Of a stretch of DNA of 47,918 bases, positions 16,101 to 24,388 are shown in pieces (the first letter of the stretch is position 1; each line of letters begins with the position of its first letter). The DNA lies in the NCBI GenBank assembly GCA_947487385.1, contig CANKWU010000014.1, positions 1 through 47,918 on the forward strand, in the 5' to 3' direction. The position numbers and the translations under genes are program-made. The notes below the pieces were generated by a model, which saw only the letters and a list, made by a program, of their open reading frames with translations, made no database searches and was not told the DNA's origin. Source of the DNA: Spartobacteria bacterium (GTDB taxonomy: Bacteria; Verrucomicrobiota; Verrucomicrobiia; Chthoniobacterales; UBA6821).

Positions 16101-18732
16101 CGTCGATATGCAGTCCGGTGGTCGGCTCGTCGAAGATGAGGAGGGCTCCTCCCGGTTCGTGACCCGCAAGTCGTGCCGCTAGCTTCAGGCGCTGCGACTC
16201 ACCACCGCTCAGGACATTGAGGGGTTGGCCTAGCTTCAGGTAGTCGAGGCCAACATCGGAGAGGAGTTGCAGGGGGGCGCAGATCGCCTCGGATTTCGAG
16301 CCATCCTTGAAAAAGGCGATTGCCTCCCGTGAGGTCATCTCCAGGACATCGTGGATCGACTTGCCTCGGTGACGGATCGCTAGAACACGTTCCTGGTAGC
16401 GCTTCCCCTCGCACTCGGGACACCGGAGGAAGAGATCGCTCAGGAACTGCATTTCGACCTTCTCAAAGCCAAGGCCGGAGCAGCGGTCGCAGCGTCCTTG
16501 GCCAGAGTTGAATGAGAACGCAGAGGGACTCATGCCGGCCTCGATCGCCTCGTCCTCCATGCCGAAAAGTTCGCGGATCGAATCGAAGACCCCGAGATAG
16601 ACTGCGGGGGTGGATCGGGGAGTGCGGGAGAGAGGGGACTGGTCGACCAACACCACATCAGAAAGCTCATCTCCCCCCTTGATCGAGCGACAGCGGCCGG
16701 CTGCCTCGCCCTCTTCAGCGGCAGCTGAAGTGAGGTTTCTGTAGAGGACATCGCGGACCAGGGAGCTTTTTCCGGAACCGGAGACACCGGTCACACAGCA
16801 GAAGACTCCGAGCGGGAACTTCACATCGAGTTTCTCGATGTTGTGATGGCGGATCCCCTTGATCTCGATCCAGTGTTTAGGTTTTTTCCGCTTCTTTGGC
16901 ACCCCGATCACCTTGTCCCCGCGCAAGTAGGCGGCGGTGAGCGATTCCTTGGAGGAGGCAAGTTCGGAGAGCGGGCCTGAGAACATCAAGGCGCCGCCTT
17001 CCTGGCCGCGTCCCGGCCCCAGGTCAACGATATGGTCCGCAGAGCGGATGACAGCCTCCTCATGTTCCACGACGATGAGGGTGTTCCCTTTGTCACGGAG
17101 TGCGCACATGATCTCGAGCAGCTTGCCAACATCACGCGGATGCAGTCCGACACTCGGCTCATCCATTACGAAGAGCGTGTTGACTAGGGAAGCCCCGAGA
17201 CAAGTGGTCAGATTCACCCGCTCGATCTCCCCGCCGGAGAGTGTCTTGGTGGCACGGTCAAGCGTGAGATATCCCAGGCCAACCGACTCCAGGTAGCCGA
17301 GGCGAGCAACGATCTGATCCAGAAGCATGGATGCTCCGGCATCACCCGCGGGAATGAGGAGTTCCCTGAGCATCGGGGAGAGTCTGGAGACCGGAGTGGA
17401 GGCGATCTCGGGCAAGGTCATCGGTTTCCCCGGCAAGGGTAGGCGGAAGTTCAGGGTCTCCGGCTGGAAGCGACCTCCCTTGCATGTCGTGCAGGGTCTG
17501 TGGGCGCGGTATCGGCTGAGGAAGACGCGGATGTGCATCTTGTAAGTCCGCTTCTCCATCCACTTAAAGAATCCGTCAATTCCATACCACTGGTTGTTTT
17601 GCCAGAGCTCTTCGCTCGTGAGATCAGCACCTTTTTCACCTTCGATCACGAAACGCTGGTCGGACTCGGGCAACTCCTCGAAGGGAAGATGCACATCGAT
17701 GTCTTCCTTGGAGCAGGCTTTTAGTAAATCCCGATGACACTCGCGTGACTGACCGCTCTGGAAAGGTTTCACCACGCCGCCAGCGATGCTCAGGGATCGA
17801 TCCGGCATGACCCGGTCGTAGTCGATGCCGATCACCCGGCCGAATCCCCGGCAGTCGGGACAGGCGCCGAGAGGATTATTGAAGCTGAAGAGACCCGGAA
17901 CAGGAGGCCGGATATCGAGATCGCAATGAGCACAGTGCCAACCCGATGAGTGAGGGAACTGCTCGCCACTTTCCGGATCAATGAGTGTTACCCGATCCTT
18001 GCCGAGCCGCAGGGCGGTCTCGATCGCCTCGGTGAGACGCCCTCGCTCTTCTTCAGCGATGGCCAGACGATCCTGAATGACCTGGACGACGGCCGGCAGT
18101 CGGGTCAGGAATGTGGGTTCATCGGTTCGGTGGGTGGTTCCCTCAGTCCAGATTCTCAGATACCCCTGTTCCTGTAGGAAGGTGAAAAAGTCGGCCGGTG
18201 AGCGGGGAAGGGGTGTTGCCTCTGTCTCTTCTTCCGATACTTCCGATCGTGTGGCCACGGGGAAGGTGACGAGCATCCGCCTTCCTGAGAGGGAGGCCAT
18301 GAGTGAGGAGGTGATAGACTCGGGCGACTCCGGAGTGACGGGGCGATCGCATCCGGGGCAAGAGGCCGTGGCGGTACGCGCCATCAGCAGCTTCAGGTAG
18401 TCGTTGATCTCCGTGATGGTGCCGACGGTGGAGCGGGTGGTCTTGACACTGTTGCTCTGCTCGATGGCAATTGCCGGTGGGATCCCTTCGATGGAGGTCG
18501 CACGGGGCTTATCCATCCGGTCGAGGAACTGACGCGTGTAGGGGCTGAAGGTTTCGACATAGCGCCTCTGTCCCTCCGCATAGATGGTGTCGAAGGCAAG
18601 GCTCGACTTACCCGACCCGCTGGGGCCTGTAACGACAATGAGCGACCCTGTGGGAAGGTCAAGGTCGATGCCCTTGAGGTTGTTTTGTGTTACGCCCTGA
18701 AGACGTATCCTAGGAGACTCGGGCACCGGCAA
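13108..18732 (-). CDS. uvrA: Excinuclease ABC subunit A, double-length (four ATPase modules)
   Basis: 1874 residues, about twice the usual 940. Two complete UvrA units are fused. Each has two ABC ATPase modules; the four P-loops read GPSGSGKSS (about 36), GVSGSGKSS (about 650), GLSGSGKST (about 1002) and GISGSGKST (about 1560). Each module also shows an LSGGE signature, and each unit shows zinc-binding CxxC pairs (e.g. CPGC, CAHC with CPDC; CPDC, CEHC). Between about 1180 and 1240 lies a Lys/Ala-rich linker. UvrA finds DNA damage and loads UvrB in nucleotide excision repair; the normal protein is a dimer, so this chain may act as a covalent dimer. Start is TTG at 18732 (GTG at 18726 is an alternative; a stop lies four codons upstream). 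It follows the HU gene by 38 nt. Confidence 0.93.
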   Translation of the reverse strand: MPVPESPRIRLQGVTQNNLKGIDLDLPTGSLIVVTGPSGSGKSSLAFDTIYAEGQRRYVETFSPYTRQFLDRMDKPRATSIEGIPPAIAIEQSNSVKTTRSTVGTITEINDYLKLLMARTATASCPGCDRPVTPESPESITSSLMASLSGRRMLVTFPVATRSEVSEEETEATPLPRSPADFFTFLQEQGYLRIWTEGTTHRTDEPTFLTRLPAVVQVIQDRLAIAEEERGRLTEAIETALRLGKDRVTLIDPESGEQFPHSSGWHCAHCDLDIRPPVPGLFSFNNPLGACPDCRGFGRVIGIDYDRVMPDRSLSIAGGVVKPFQSGQSRECHRDLLKACSKEDIDVHLPFEELPESDQRFVIEGEKGADLTSEELWQNNQWYGIDGFFKWMEKRTYKMHIRVFLSRYRAHRPCTTCKGGRFQPETLNFRLPLPGKPMTLPEIASTPVSRLSPMLRELLIPAGDAGASMLLDQIVARLGYLESVGLGYLTLDRATKTLSGGEIERVNLTTCLGASLVNTLFVMDEPSVGLHPRDVGKLLEIMCALRDKGNTLIVVEHEEAVIRSADHIVDLGPGRGQEGGALMFSGPLSELASSKESLTAAYLRGDKVIGVPKKRKKPKHWIEIKGIRHHNIEKLDVKFPLGVFCCVTGVSGSGKSSLVRDVLYRNLTSAAAEEGEAAGRCRSIKGGDELSDVVLVDQSPLSRTPRSTPAVYLGVFDSIRELFGMEDEAIEAGMSPSAFSFNSGQGRCDRCSGLGFEKVEMQFLSDLFLRCPECEGKRYQERVLAIRHRGKSIHDVLEMTSREAIAFFKDGSKSEAICAPLQLLSDVGLDYLKLGQPLNVLSGGESQRLKLAARLAGHEPGGALLIFDEPTTGLHIDDIAILLKAFERLASEGNSIIVIEHNLDVIKTADWVIDIGPEAGDEGGKLVVSGTPEEVAAVKGSHTGRYLREVLAGRPPLRLEKGLVRKQTPISKSIQIHGAREHNLKNISIDIPRDEMIVVTGLSGSGKSTLAFDILFAEGQRRFLDSMSPYARQFVEQLEKPDVDRIEGLPPSVAIEQRITRGGGKSTVATVTEIHQFLRLLYSKLGTQHCPDCNVAVQKSSLTAVATELEAMAKDSPVQLFANLIRGRKGYHTEVARWAGDHGYSTLLVDGELVTVEGFEALERFKEHTIDVLIGTIEKGAKKGILDLAKQALDIGKGTAKARPFPSTSPDEISKEKPAKASKTSKALKKKAGKKAKTDIADEFRILSSEMNCPDCGRSFEELDPRLFSFNSPHGWCEHCRGFGEVWSEIPQAKDFDSQLEADLAAEKSFENREEGETRPCPVCQGDRLNPVACAVRINGESIAGFSALSSNDALTLTGNWNFKGRDEIMARDILPEIRQRLEFLGRVGLDYLQLHRSAKTLSGGESQRIRLAAQLGSNLRGVLYVLDEPTIGLHPRDNERLLDALGELTAQGNSLIIVEHDEETMRRADRIIDLGPKAGSYGGEIIAFGTMDEVMASERSVTGKFLREPPVHPLRGSRRSMKDVTAWLELKGAKRHNLANVNVTFPLQRLTAISGISGSGKSTLLRGVLLPAVEESLIRTGRRKKNGPQYWSSISGVEHLSQVIEVDQSPIGKTSRSTPATYLKIFDAIRTLYAGLPDARMRGYSGSRFSFNNQGGRCDTCEGQGVIKLEMNFLPTSYMPCEDCGGSRFNRQTLEVKYDGKSIGDVLSMTVEQAAEFFSAHPKIRKPLKLLVETGLGYLKLGQPSPTLSGGEAQRIKLVTQLARGGGGTESPRMAKRGGTLYILEEPTIGLHAADVELLQTVLHRLVDEGHTVIVVEHHLDLVAEADYIIDVGPEAGHRGGQIVATGTPEEVAKSKTSRTAPFLKEVLGRQPA

Positions 18733-18770
18733 TGATCTTGGTCAGGGGAAGGGAGGGAAGCCGGCGGGCT

Positions 18771-19109
18771 TTAAGCCGAAGCGATCCCGTTCTGAGCAGG
18801 CAGGCTCTTGAGCTCTTCCGTGCGGAGCAACACCCGTTGACGCATGATCTTTCCGGCCTTGAACTTCACGGTAGCACGCGAGGGGATCGGTACATCGACT
18901 TCGGGTTGGTTGGGATTGCGACCGATGCGGGAGCGAGTAAGGCGCACCTCGAACACTCCGAAATTCCGCAATTCTACCCCTTCACCTTTGGCCAGTGCGT
19001 CGGTGATGTGGTCCAGAGTCTTTTGGATGACGTTGAAGACGTCGCTCTGAATGAGACCTGTTTCGTTGCTGATGGCGATAACGAGGTCGCGTTTGGTAAG
19101 ATTGGCCAT
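18771..19109 (-). CDS. HU/IHF-family DNA-bending protein
   Basis: 112 residues from the ATG at 19109; the frame stays open upstream to 19175 but the family begins at ANLTKRDLVIAIS. Visible features: the helical dimer part (DVFNVIQKTLDHITDALAKGEGVEL), the conserved RNFGVFEVR turn, then the beta-arm with RIGRNPNQPEVDVPIPSR, whose Pro in the Arg-Asn-Pro motif intercalates into DNA, and VKFKAGKIMRQRV. It is about 20 residues longer than typical HU, by a C-terminal tail. HU-alpha, HU-beta and IHF subunits cannot be told apart from this alone. It lies directly upstream of uvrA on the same strand. Confidence 0.88.
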   Translation of the reverse strand: MANLTKRDLVIAISNETGLIQSDVFNVIQKTLDHITDALAKGEGVELRNFGVFEVRLTRSRIGRNPNQPEVDVPIPSRATVKFKAGKIMRQRVLLRTEELKSLPAQNGIASA

Positions 19110-19184
19110 GTTGAGAAGGGAAGAAAGCGACGATTGATTTGGTGATTCCTCTATCGGGAGCCAGAGGAGGTTCAAAATGTCCTA

Positions 19185-19200
19185 CAGAGAGAACTCTCTG
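19185..19200. promoter_or_regulatory. Perfect inverted repeat upstream of the HU gene, possible operator
   Basis: CAGAGAG-AA-CTCTCTG is a perfect 16-nt palindrome centred about 85 nt upstream of the HU start. It lies in the non-coding spacer between malQ's end and the HU gene. Two half-sites facing each other suit a dimeric regulator; no protein is identified. Confidence 0.35.
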
Positions 19201-19256
19201 ATAGCAAGAACCAAAACGAAAAGGGATACCCTTCCTTATGAATCCCTAGTTAGAGC

Positions 19257-20963
19257 TCAGCATCTGGCATTCTTAATTACCGCCGAACGCCACCAAGTCA
19301 GCAACTCGGCATGGCAGGCATTCCATTCGGAGACGGGCTCGGCAATGCGTGCCGTCCAGTTGGCGTATCCTACGGCCCCAGGTACGTTGAAGCGTTGGCT
19401 TGTACCGAAGAGGTCCGTGATCATCGGGATTGCTATCCAGGAATTGCAGGCCAGGAGGCCTTCCAGAAGGGCGCGATGAACGACTCCACCGAAGGGGGTT
19501 GTCGGATCGATCTGCGGATGGGATGAGAAGCGGAGGAGTTCATTGAGGATTTTGCGGCAACCCGCCTCTTCCTCATCGCCATGGGCCAACCCTTCTTGCC
19601 ATTCTTCCCACTGAGTGATCATGGGCGCGTGGTCGTGAGTGGCATAGGTGGCAACCGAGATGCGTTCGTAAGTTTCTCCACCCTTCATGGTGCCGTCGGG
19701 GTTCCGCTCCCACATGGGGATCTTGAAGCCCGGAAGTCCTATCCTGGCCATGACCGGGCGGACATACGGAGCGACCTCCCCGAGATCTTCGGCAATGAGG
19801 CGATGATCGCCAAGTTCCTCGTTCAGGATGCCGAGCAGGACTTCTCCATGATGTTCGTTGTGATTGCGGTTCTCGGGCGTGCTGTCATCGAGGTCGATGA
19901 ATCCAGGCAGTGGGCCGCCTGTTTTTGCCCGGGCTGCCTGCTCGGAGAGACCGATGAATTCGGCATTGCGCTGCGGGGGCCACGGGAAACTGTAGATGCG
20001 GAAGAATCCGAGTGCATGATCGACGCGCAGCAGATGAAAGACTGAACGGAGCAACCGAAGACGTCGTCGCCACCAGAGAAAGTTATTCCGGGCCATGACT
20101 TCCCAGCGGTAGAGTGGGAATCCCCAGTTCTGTCCCCACTGCTCGGTGAAGGAGTCGCTCTTGAAGACATGCTCCGGTGGGGCGCCGCAGGAGCGTGTGG
20201 GGTCGAACTCCTCCGGTGATGAGAAGACATCAGCACCGCCCGCAGCCACGCCGACCGGCACATCGCCGATCAGGGCGACGCCCATAACCTCCGCGAGATC
20301 TGCCACTGCGGACCACTGGGAGAAGGCAATCCACTGGACAAAGGCAAAAAAGAGACGTTGTTCCTCCAGGTCAGCACGCTCTTTCTCCGGATGAGCGGCA
20401 AGCCAGACACGGGCCGACTTGGCATTCCGCTGGGTCAAGGGCCAGCGGGAGATATCCTCCTCGTGGCGATTGATCTCCAGCAGCACGCGGTAGAGTGTGT
20501 AATCTGGCAGCCATGCGGAATGCTGGTCAAGGAAACGTGCGAAGAGCTTCGAGCGTCCACTGCGTCCGTCTCCTTTGCAAAAGCGCTTCCAGGCGGCTTC
20601 CAGAAGTTCCCGCTTGAGGGCTTTGACCCGGATGTAATCCACCGGCCCGGAGCGAAGCGCCGCCAAGTCATGGCGTTCCGTGATCTGACGATAGTCGCCG
20701 GGCGTCAGTTCTGGGAGCCTTGAGGGATGGGTGGTGATCGTGGAGAGGTCCAGAGCGAAGGCACTCAGGACATTGTAGGGGCTGTGGTCCCCGCCTGTCT
20801 CATTGACCGGCAGGATCTGCACGGCACGGAAATTGTTCCCAGCAGCCCATTCGATCACTTCGCTGAGGGCCTCTGTATCACCTACGCCCAGATCATGCCT
20901 GCCTCGCACGGCGAAGAGAGGGACGAGAAGTCCCGCGATTTTTTTCTCAGGATCAAGCGTCAT
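19257..20963 (-). CDS. malQ: 4-alpha-glucanotransferase (amylomaltase, GH77)
   Basis: 568 residues from the ATG at 20963; an upstream ATG at 21089 would add 42 atypical residues and overlap the divergent gene. It moves maltooligosaccharide units between alpha-1,4-glucans in glycogen or maltodextrin use. Signatures: GLLVPLFAVRGRHDLGVGD near the start, QILPVNETGGDHSPYN substrate loop, LIGDVPVGVA, RVDHALGFFRIYSFP with the expected nucleophile Asp315, IAEDLGEV with the acid/base Glu392, and ATHDHAPM with the third carboxylate Asp444 (more often THDN/THDT). The C-terminal IPMITDLFG...RFNVPG stretch is typical. It stands alone; no other glycogen genes are nearby. Confidence 0.9.
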   Translation of the reverse strand: MTLDPEKKIAGLLVPLFAVRGRHDLGVGDTEALSEVIEWAAGNNFRAVQILPVNETGGDHSPYNVLSAFALDLSTITTHPSRLPELTPGDYRQITERHDLAALRSGPVDYIRVKALKRELLEAAWKRFCKGDGRSGRSKLFARFLDQHSAWLPDYTLYRVLLEINRHEEDISRWPLTQRNAKSARVWLAAHPEKERADLEEQRLFFAFVQWIAFSQWSAVADLAEVMGVALIGDVPVGVAAGGADVFSSPEEFDPTRSCGAPPEHVFKSDSFTEQWGQNWGFPLYRWEVMARNNFLWWRRRLRLLRSVFHLLRVDHALGFFRIYSFPWPPQRNAEFIGLSEQAARAKTGGPLPGFIDLDDSTPENRNHNEHHGEVLLGILNEELGDHRLIAEDLGEVAPYVRPVMARIGLPGFKIPMWERNPDGTMKGGETYERISVATYATHDHAPMITQWEEWQEGLAHGDEEEAGCRKILNELLRFSSHPQIDPTTPFGGVVHRALLEGLLACNSWIAIPMITDLFGTSQRFNVPGAVGYANWTARIAEPVSEWNACHAELLTWWRSAVIKNARC

Positions 20964-21078
20964 ACGAATTATACTTTCTATTACATTGAAGGCGGCAGGA
21001 TGGTTTTGCAAGATTGAAGAAGTCTTTTTGAAGCATTTTTGCTTGACGCGAAAAGAGGATCCGAGGATTGGTTCAACC

Positions 21079-21759
21079 ATGAAGATCACTTACTACGGTC
21101 ACTCCTGCTTTTCCGTCGAAGTCTCCGGTAAGACGCTCCTCTTTGATCCTTTCATCACTCCGAACCCACTGGCTTCTTTCATCGACTATACCAACCTGCG
21201 CCCCGATTATATTCTGATCTCGCATGGCCATTTCGATCATGTCGCCGACGTGGAGGCCATCGCGCGTCAGAGTGGAGCCACGCTCATTGGCAACTACGAG
21301 GTTCTCCAGTGGTTCGGCGGCAAGGGTATCGAAAAGATCCATCCCATGAACTCCGGCGGTTCCTGGGCCTTCGACTTCGGGCGCGTCACCTTCACCCCAG
21401 CAATTCATTCCAGCGGCATGCCAGATGGTACCTATGGCGGACAGCCGGGAGGATTCCGGGTGGAGACCTCGGAGGGGGCCTTTTATTACAGCGGCGACAC
21501 GGCCCTCACCCTAGATATGGAATTAATCAGGCAGGCGGGTCCTTTGAAATTCGCAGCACTCTGCATTGGAGATAACTTCACCATGGGTGTGCAGGATGCT
21601 TTGATGGCAGCGAAATTAATTGGGTGCACGGAAATCCTAGGGGTTCATTACGACACCTTTCCCCTTATTGCTGTTGATCATGCGGCAGCAAAACAGACCT
21701 TTGAGAAAGATGGAAAAAATCTTTATCTCATGGAAATCGGTTCGGAGAGGGAGTTTTAA
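21079..21759 (+). CDS. UPF0173-type metal-dependent hydrolase (metallo-beta-lactamase fold)
   Basis: 226 residues from the ATG at 21079. The metal-binding motif is SHGHFDHVAD (about 50-59), the UPF0173/UlaG-like variant of His-x-His-x-Asp-His. Other ligands: the His in AIHSSGMPDGTYGG near 113, Asp in YYSGDTALTLDM near 145, and the late His in LGVHYDTFP near 195. It opens MKITYYGHSCFSVEV, typical of the family. These are small cytosolic proteins, with related members acting as lactonases or phosphodiesterases; the substrate here is unknown. It is divergent from malQ (115 nt between starts). Confidence 0.85.
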   Translation: MKITYYGHSCFSVEVSGKTLLFDPFITPNPLASFIDYTNLRPDYILISHGHFDHVADVEAIARQSGATLIGNYEVLQWFGGKGIEKIHPMNSGGSWAFDFGRVTFTPAIHSSGMPDGTYGGQPGGFRVETSEGAFYYSGDTALTLDMELIRQAGPLKFAALCIGDNFTMGVQDALMAAKLIGCTEILGVHYDTFPLIAVDHAAAKQTFEKDGKNLYLMEIGSEREF

Positions 21760-22098
21760 GGGGAGATCCAAGCTGGTTTTAGGATGAATGCCCAGAAAGG
21801 CATTGACATGACTCAGTGGTGTGGTTTGCTACTAATCTAGTTACGGTCTTTTGGATCTCTTCCCACACGGTTGCCGGTGAGTTGATGTAACCCCGGCTGT
21901 TTGGTTTTGGAGATCCTCCCCAACCCAATTGCATTTTAGCAGATCATTCATTCGAGCAAGTAATAGGTCATCGGTTCGACGGAAAGCCGCGGTTAGAAAC
22001 CGGCTATCCTGATCGTCACAGGTCACCAACTCCCAGATAGGAGTGATTCCAAGTTATTATTCTCATCACCTATTCCCAATTTTCCACACCCTATTTCC
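21760..22098 (+). promoter_or_regulatory. 339-nt rho leader with a possible promoter and hairpin
   Basis: No credible gene is seen. A perfect -35-like TTGACA lies at 21803-21808; the -10 region 17-21 nt downstream (TTGCTACTAA) matches poorly, so the promoter is tentative. Near 21985-22005, AGCC/GGTT and AACC/GGCT can form a hairpin. The last 42 nt before the start (22057-22098) split into six heptamers (TTATTCT, CATCACC, TATTCCC, AATTTTC, CACACCC, TATTTCC) that end exactly at the ATG, in place of a Shine-Dalgarno. A long leader fits the known habit of rho to regulate itself by early termination, but that is inference. Confidence 0.4.
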
Positions 22099-23571
22099 AT
22101 GAGCGACGATCAACAGCCACCATCCCATTCCGAACCTCCCGCCGCTTCTCACGAACAGGCTCCTTCTCATCAACCCAACTCCGATTCGTCCCCCGACCAA
22201 GCCGCAGGATCCGAGGGAAGTCAGCAAGGAGGAGGTCGCAGATTCGACAATAATCGCAGGGGTGGTGGAGGCCGCAATCCCCGCGGACGCCGTCCCTTCC
22301 GTAATAATCGTCAGGACAACCGTGGCGACCGCGGATCGAATGATCAGGGTTCACAGGCTGGCCAAAGTGGCCAAGGTTTTAAGGGAGAGCATGGTCCGGG
22401 TCCCGATGAATTTGCCGAGCCTCTGCCCGGCTCCGCTGGTGCTGCACCTCATGACGGCCCCCCACCGGAGCCTACTTATGCGGAGGGGATCGTCGAAGTC
22501 TCCGGCAAGGGATTTGGTTTCCTGCGCGAAGCAAAGCGTGCCTACTCCGCAACCCAGAACGACATATTTATCACCCCCGAGGTTATCCGTGAATACAATC
22601 TGCGGGACGGAGTCCTCATCAAAGGGGAAACCCGACGTGGTCCCCGTGGAATCCAGCTCTTCCGCGCCACCGAAATCGAGGGTGACGAGCCGGCAAAATT
22701 CATCAATATTCCGCTCTTTGAGGAACTGACCACGATCAGCCCGAACAAGCGAATCAACCTCGAGACCACGCCGGAGCGTTTCACCACACGCGTCATCGAC
22801 TTAATGGCACCTGTGGGTAAGGGCCAGCGTGGACTCATTGTGGCTCCTCCCCGCACCGGTAAGACAACCCTTCTTCAGCATATCGCCGATGCCGTGGTAA
22901 AGAACCACCCCGAGATGAAGCTCCTTATTCTCCTAGTTGATGAACGCCCCGAGGAGGTCACTGAAATCCGTCGCACAATTCCTCAGGCCGAACTCTACGC
23001 GAGCTCCAACGATAGCGATATCCGCAGCCACACCCGCATCGCCCAGATCGCCATCGACCGTGCAAAACGCCTTGTCGAGCAGGGCAAGGATGTCTTTGTC
23101 CTCATGGATTCGCTCACCCGTATCGGTCGTGCGTTCAACAATGCGCAGGGAGGAGGGGGCCGCACCATGAGTGGCGGCATGGACGCCCGTGCCATGGAAA
23201 TCCCCCGTAAGCTCTTCGCAGCAGCCCGCAACACAGAGGAGGCCGGATCACTCACCATCATGGCCACTGCCCTGATCGACACCAACAGCCGCATGGATGA
23301 CTTGATCTTTCAGGAATTCAAGGGAACGGGTAATATGGAGCTCGTCCTCGATCGCAAGATCAGCGATCAGCGCATCTATCCCGCCGTCGACATCTTCCTC
23401 TCAGGAACCCGTCGCGAAGAACTCCTCCTCACACCCGACGAGATGCATAAGATCAATATCATCCGCCGTGGACTCGCGGGTCACAAGCCGATTGAGGCGA
23501 TCGAGCGGCTACTCTTTTTCATTCGTCGCTATCCGACGAATAGCGAGCTCCTCAAAAACATCCCTGGTTGA
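22099..23571 (+). CDS. rho: Transcription termination factor Rho with a disordered RGG-rich N-terminus
   Basis: 490 residues. Residues 1-126 are low complexity, rich in Gly, Arg, Asn, Gln, Ser and Pro, with RGGGGRNPRGRRPFRNNR as the core; this replaces the small helical N-terminal domain of E. coli Rho. Then the cold-shock-like RNA-binding domain (YAEGIVEVSGKGFGFLR, NDIFITPEVIREYNLRDG, about 127-200) and the RecA-type motor: P-loop APPRTGKT (249-256), LLVDERPEEV (Walker B side), the secondary RNA-site region and EFKGTGNMEL. Rho is a hexameric RNA helicase that ends transcription. In the P-loop the usual Lys-Ala before Gly-Lys-Thr is Arg-Thr. The ATG at 22099 is preceded by a pyrimidine heptamer tract and no ribosome-binding site. 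Confidence 0.95.
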   Translation: MSDDQQPPSHSEPPAASHEQAPSHQPNSDSSPDQAAGSEGSQQGGGRRFDNNRRGGGGRNPRGRRPFRNNRQDNRGDRGSNDQGSQAGQSGQGFKGEHGPGPDEFAEPLPGSAGAAPHDGPPPEPTYAEGIVEVSGKGFGFLREAKRAYSATQNDIFITPEVIREYNLRDGVLIKGETRRGPRGIQLFRATEIEGDEPAKFINIPLFEELTTISPNKRINLETTPERFTTRVIDLMAPVGKGQRGLIVAPPRTGKTTLLQHIADAVVKNHPEMKLLILLVDERPEEVTEIRRTIPQAELYASSNDSDIRSHTRIAQIAIDRAKRLVEQGKDVFVLMDSLTRIGRAFNNAQGGGGRTMSGGMDARAMEIPRKLFAAARNTEEAGSLTIMATALIDTNSRMDDLIFQEFKGTGNMELVLDRKISDQRIYPAVDIFLSGTRREELLLTPDEMHKINIIRRGLAGHKPIEAIERLLFFIRRYPTNSELLKNIPG

Positions 23572-23577
23572 TGTCGT

Positions 23578-23632
23578 GCGCTTTTAGCGCAGGGCTGCGT
23601 TCTCATTTCTAGCGCTATTTTCATAGAGCGCT
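23578..23632 (+). other. Two small hairpins after rho
   Basis: GCGC-TTTTA-GCGC lies at 23578-23590, starting 6 nt after the rho stop, and AGCGCTAT...ATAGAGCGCT at 23611-23632. Neither has a following T-run. They could mark the 3' end of the rho mRNA. Confidence 0.3.
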
Positions 23633-23681
23633 TCGGTCTTCGGTCCTTGCCTCGCGTCTAAAAATTTGTCGCCATCATCAA

Positions 23682-23736
23682 GGTAGGTATCGATGGTCGC
23701 AGATTGGAAGACCTACCAGCATTCAAACTTCCAATC
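23682..23736. other. Candidate H-type RNA pseudoknot in the rho-mraZ spacer
   Basis: Stem 1 pairs GGTAGGT (23682-23688) with ACCTACC (23711-23717), 7 perfect pairs. Stem 2 pairs GATTGGAAG (23702-23710) with CTTCCAATC (23728-23736), 9 perfect pairs. The order is S1a, S2a, S1b, S2b, so the stems interlock. S2a abuts S1b with no gap, which allows coaxial stacking; the crossing loops are 13 and 10 nt. CTACCA (23713-23718) can also pair with TGGTAG (23744-23749), an alternative fold. All pairs are Watson-Crick, so strand is undecided. Confidence 0.45.
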
Positions 23737-23815
23737 CTTCGAGTGGTAGAGGGATTTTAAAAAAAAGCCTTGCTTGGCGTCAGTAAATCCCTGCGCCTAA
23801 GCGAGATTATCTAGT

Positions 23816-23856
23816 TCAGGGAAAATGCCCTGATTTTCACTCTTTTTATCTTTTTT
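23816..23856 (+). terminator. Hairpin plus T-rich tract upstream of mraZ
   Basis: TCAGGG, loop AAAATG, CCCTGA (23816-23833), followed directly by TTTTC and two further T-runs. It fits an intrinsic terminator on the plus strand. It lies about 245 nt after rho and 100 nt before mraZ, so it may end rho transcription or attenuate transcripts entering the dcw cluster. Confidence 0.55.
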
Positions 23857-23878
23857 AAGTTGACGATTTTCTCTTTTG

Positions 23879-23913
23879 GTGGGAAAAAGTGGGGCGTAGT
23901 GGTGGAAAGTGGT
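23879..23913 (+). promoter_or_regulatory. Probable MraZ operator: four repeats at 10-nt spacing
   Basis: GTGGG (23879-23883), GTGGG (23889-23893), GTGGT (23899-23903) and GTGGT (23909-23913) lie at an exact 10-nt period, separated by 5-nt spacers. MraZ proteins of E. coli and mollicutes bind short direct TGGG/GTGG-type repeats of this spacing before mraZ. The array ends 22 nt before the mraZ ATG. Autoregulation of the dcw cluster by MraZ is the expected role. A TTGACG at 23860-23865 could be a -35, but no matching -10 is seen. Confidence 0.75.
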
Positions 23914-23935
23914 CTTTCCTCCCGCTGCTTTCCCG

Positions 23936-24388
23936 ATGACCAAACCCGCCTCCAAATTGATCACCTACGCCGGGACTTTCGAGAGGTCCATGGATGCGAA
24001 GAATCGTGTCACGATCCCGGCGGATTGGTTGGATGGGGGGTCGGATGAGTTCCATGCGATTCCCGGACCGTCGGGCGATTGTCTTATCGTGATGCCTCCG
24101 GCGGAGTTTGATTCGATCGAGTCGCGTATCGAGCAGAGTGGTGCTCCCGCGTCCGAGCGGCGCAAGGCAATCCGCGCATTTTACGGACAGGCGCGCGCAG
24201 TTTCAGCAGATAGCAACGGCCGGATCCTGCTTCCCGAAGAGCAGTGTAATTCCGTGAAGCTCAAGGGAGAGGTTGTGCTGGTTGGTGGACGTAGCCGATT
24301 TGAAATCTGGAACGCCAAACGCTGGACCGACGTGAGTGCGGAGGAATCCGCATCCTACCGTCAGGTGGCCGAGCTGATCGGTCTCTGA
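23936..24388 (+). CDS. mraZ: MraZ, transcriptional regulator of the dcw cluster
   Basis: 150 residues from the ATG at 23936. It shows the two tandem AbrB-like swapped-hairpin repeats: first YAGTFERSMDAKNRVTIPADW (about 12-32), second RAVSADSNGRILLPEEQ (about 90-106), each with the Asp-x-x-Gly/Lys-Arg-Ile/Val turn that binds DNA. The length is usual. A GTG at 23909 would start earlier but falls inside the operator repeats. MraZ is a ring-shaped DNA-binding protein that represses its own operon; the matching repeat array lies just upstream. First gene of the dcw cluster. Confidence 0.93.
   Translation: MTKPASKLITYAGTFERSMDAKNRVTIPADWLDGGSDEFHAIPGPSGDCLIVMPPAEFDSIESRIEQSGAPASERRKAIRAFYGQARAVSADSNGRILLPEEQCNSVKLKGEVVLVGGRSRFEIWNAKRWTDVSAEESASYRQVAELIGL

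Noticed and set aside
21970-22000. GGTTCGA, a tRNA T-loop-like word, in the rho leader
   Set aside because: The bases on its two sides cannot form the 5-bp T stem, and no acceptor, D or anticodon arm is present around it. The match is chance.
21841-22029. Short minus-strand open frame in the rho leader (62 codons)
   Set aside because: No family, membrane or signal features, no ribosome-binding site, and it lies in a likely leader. Not supported as a gene.
23752-23791. GGGATTT ... AAATCCC inverted repeat with an inner GCC/GGC stem, a possible minus-strand terminator
   Set aside because: The stems are short, the inner one is only 3 bp, and no minus-strand gene lies upstream that would need a terminator here.
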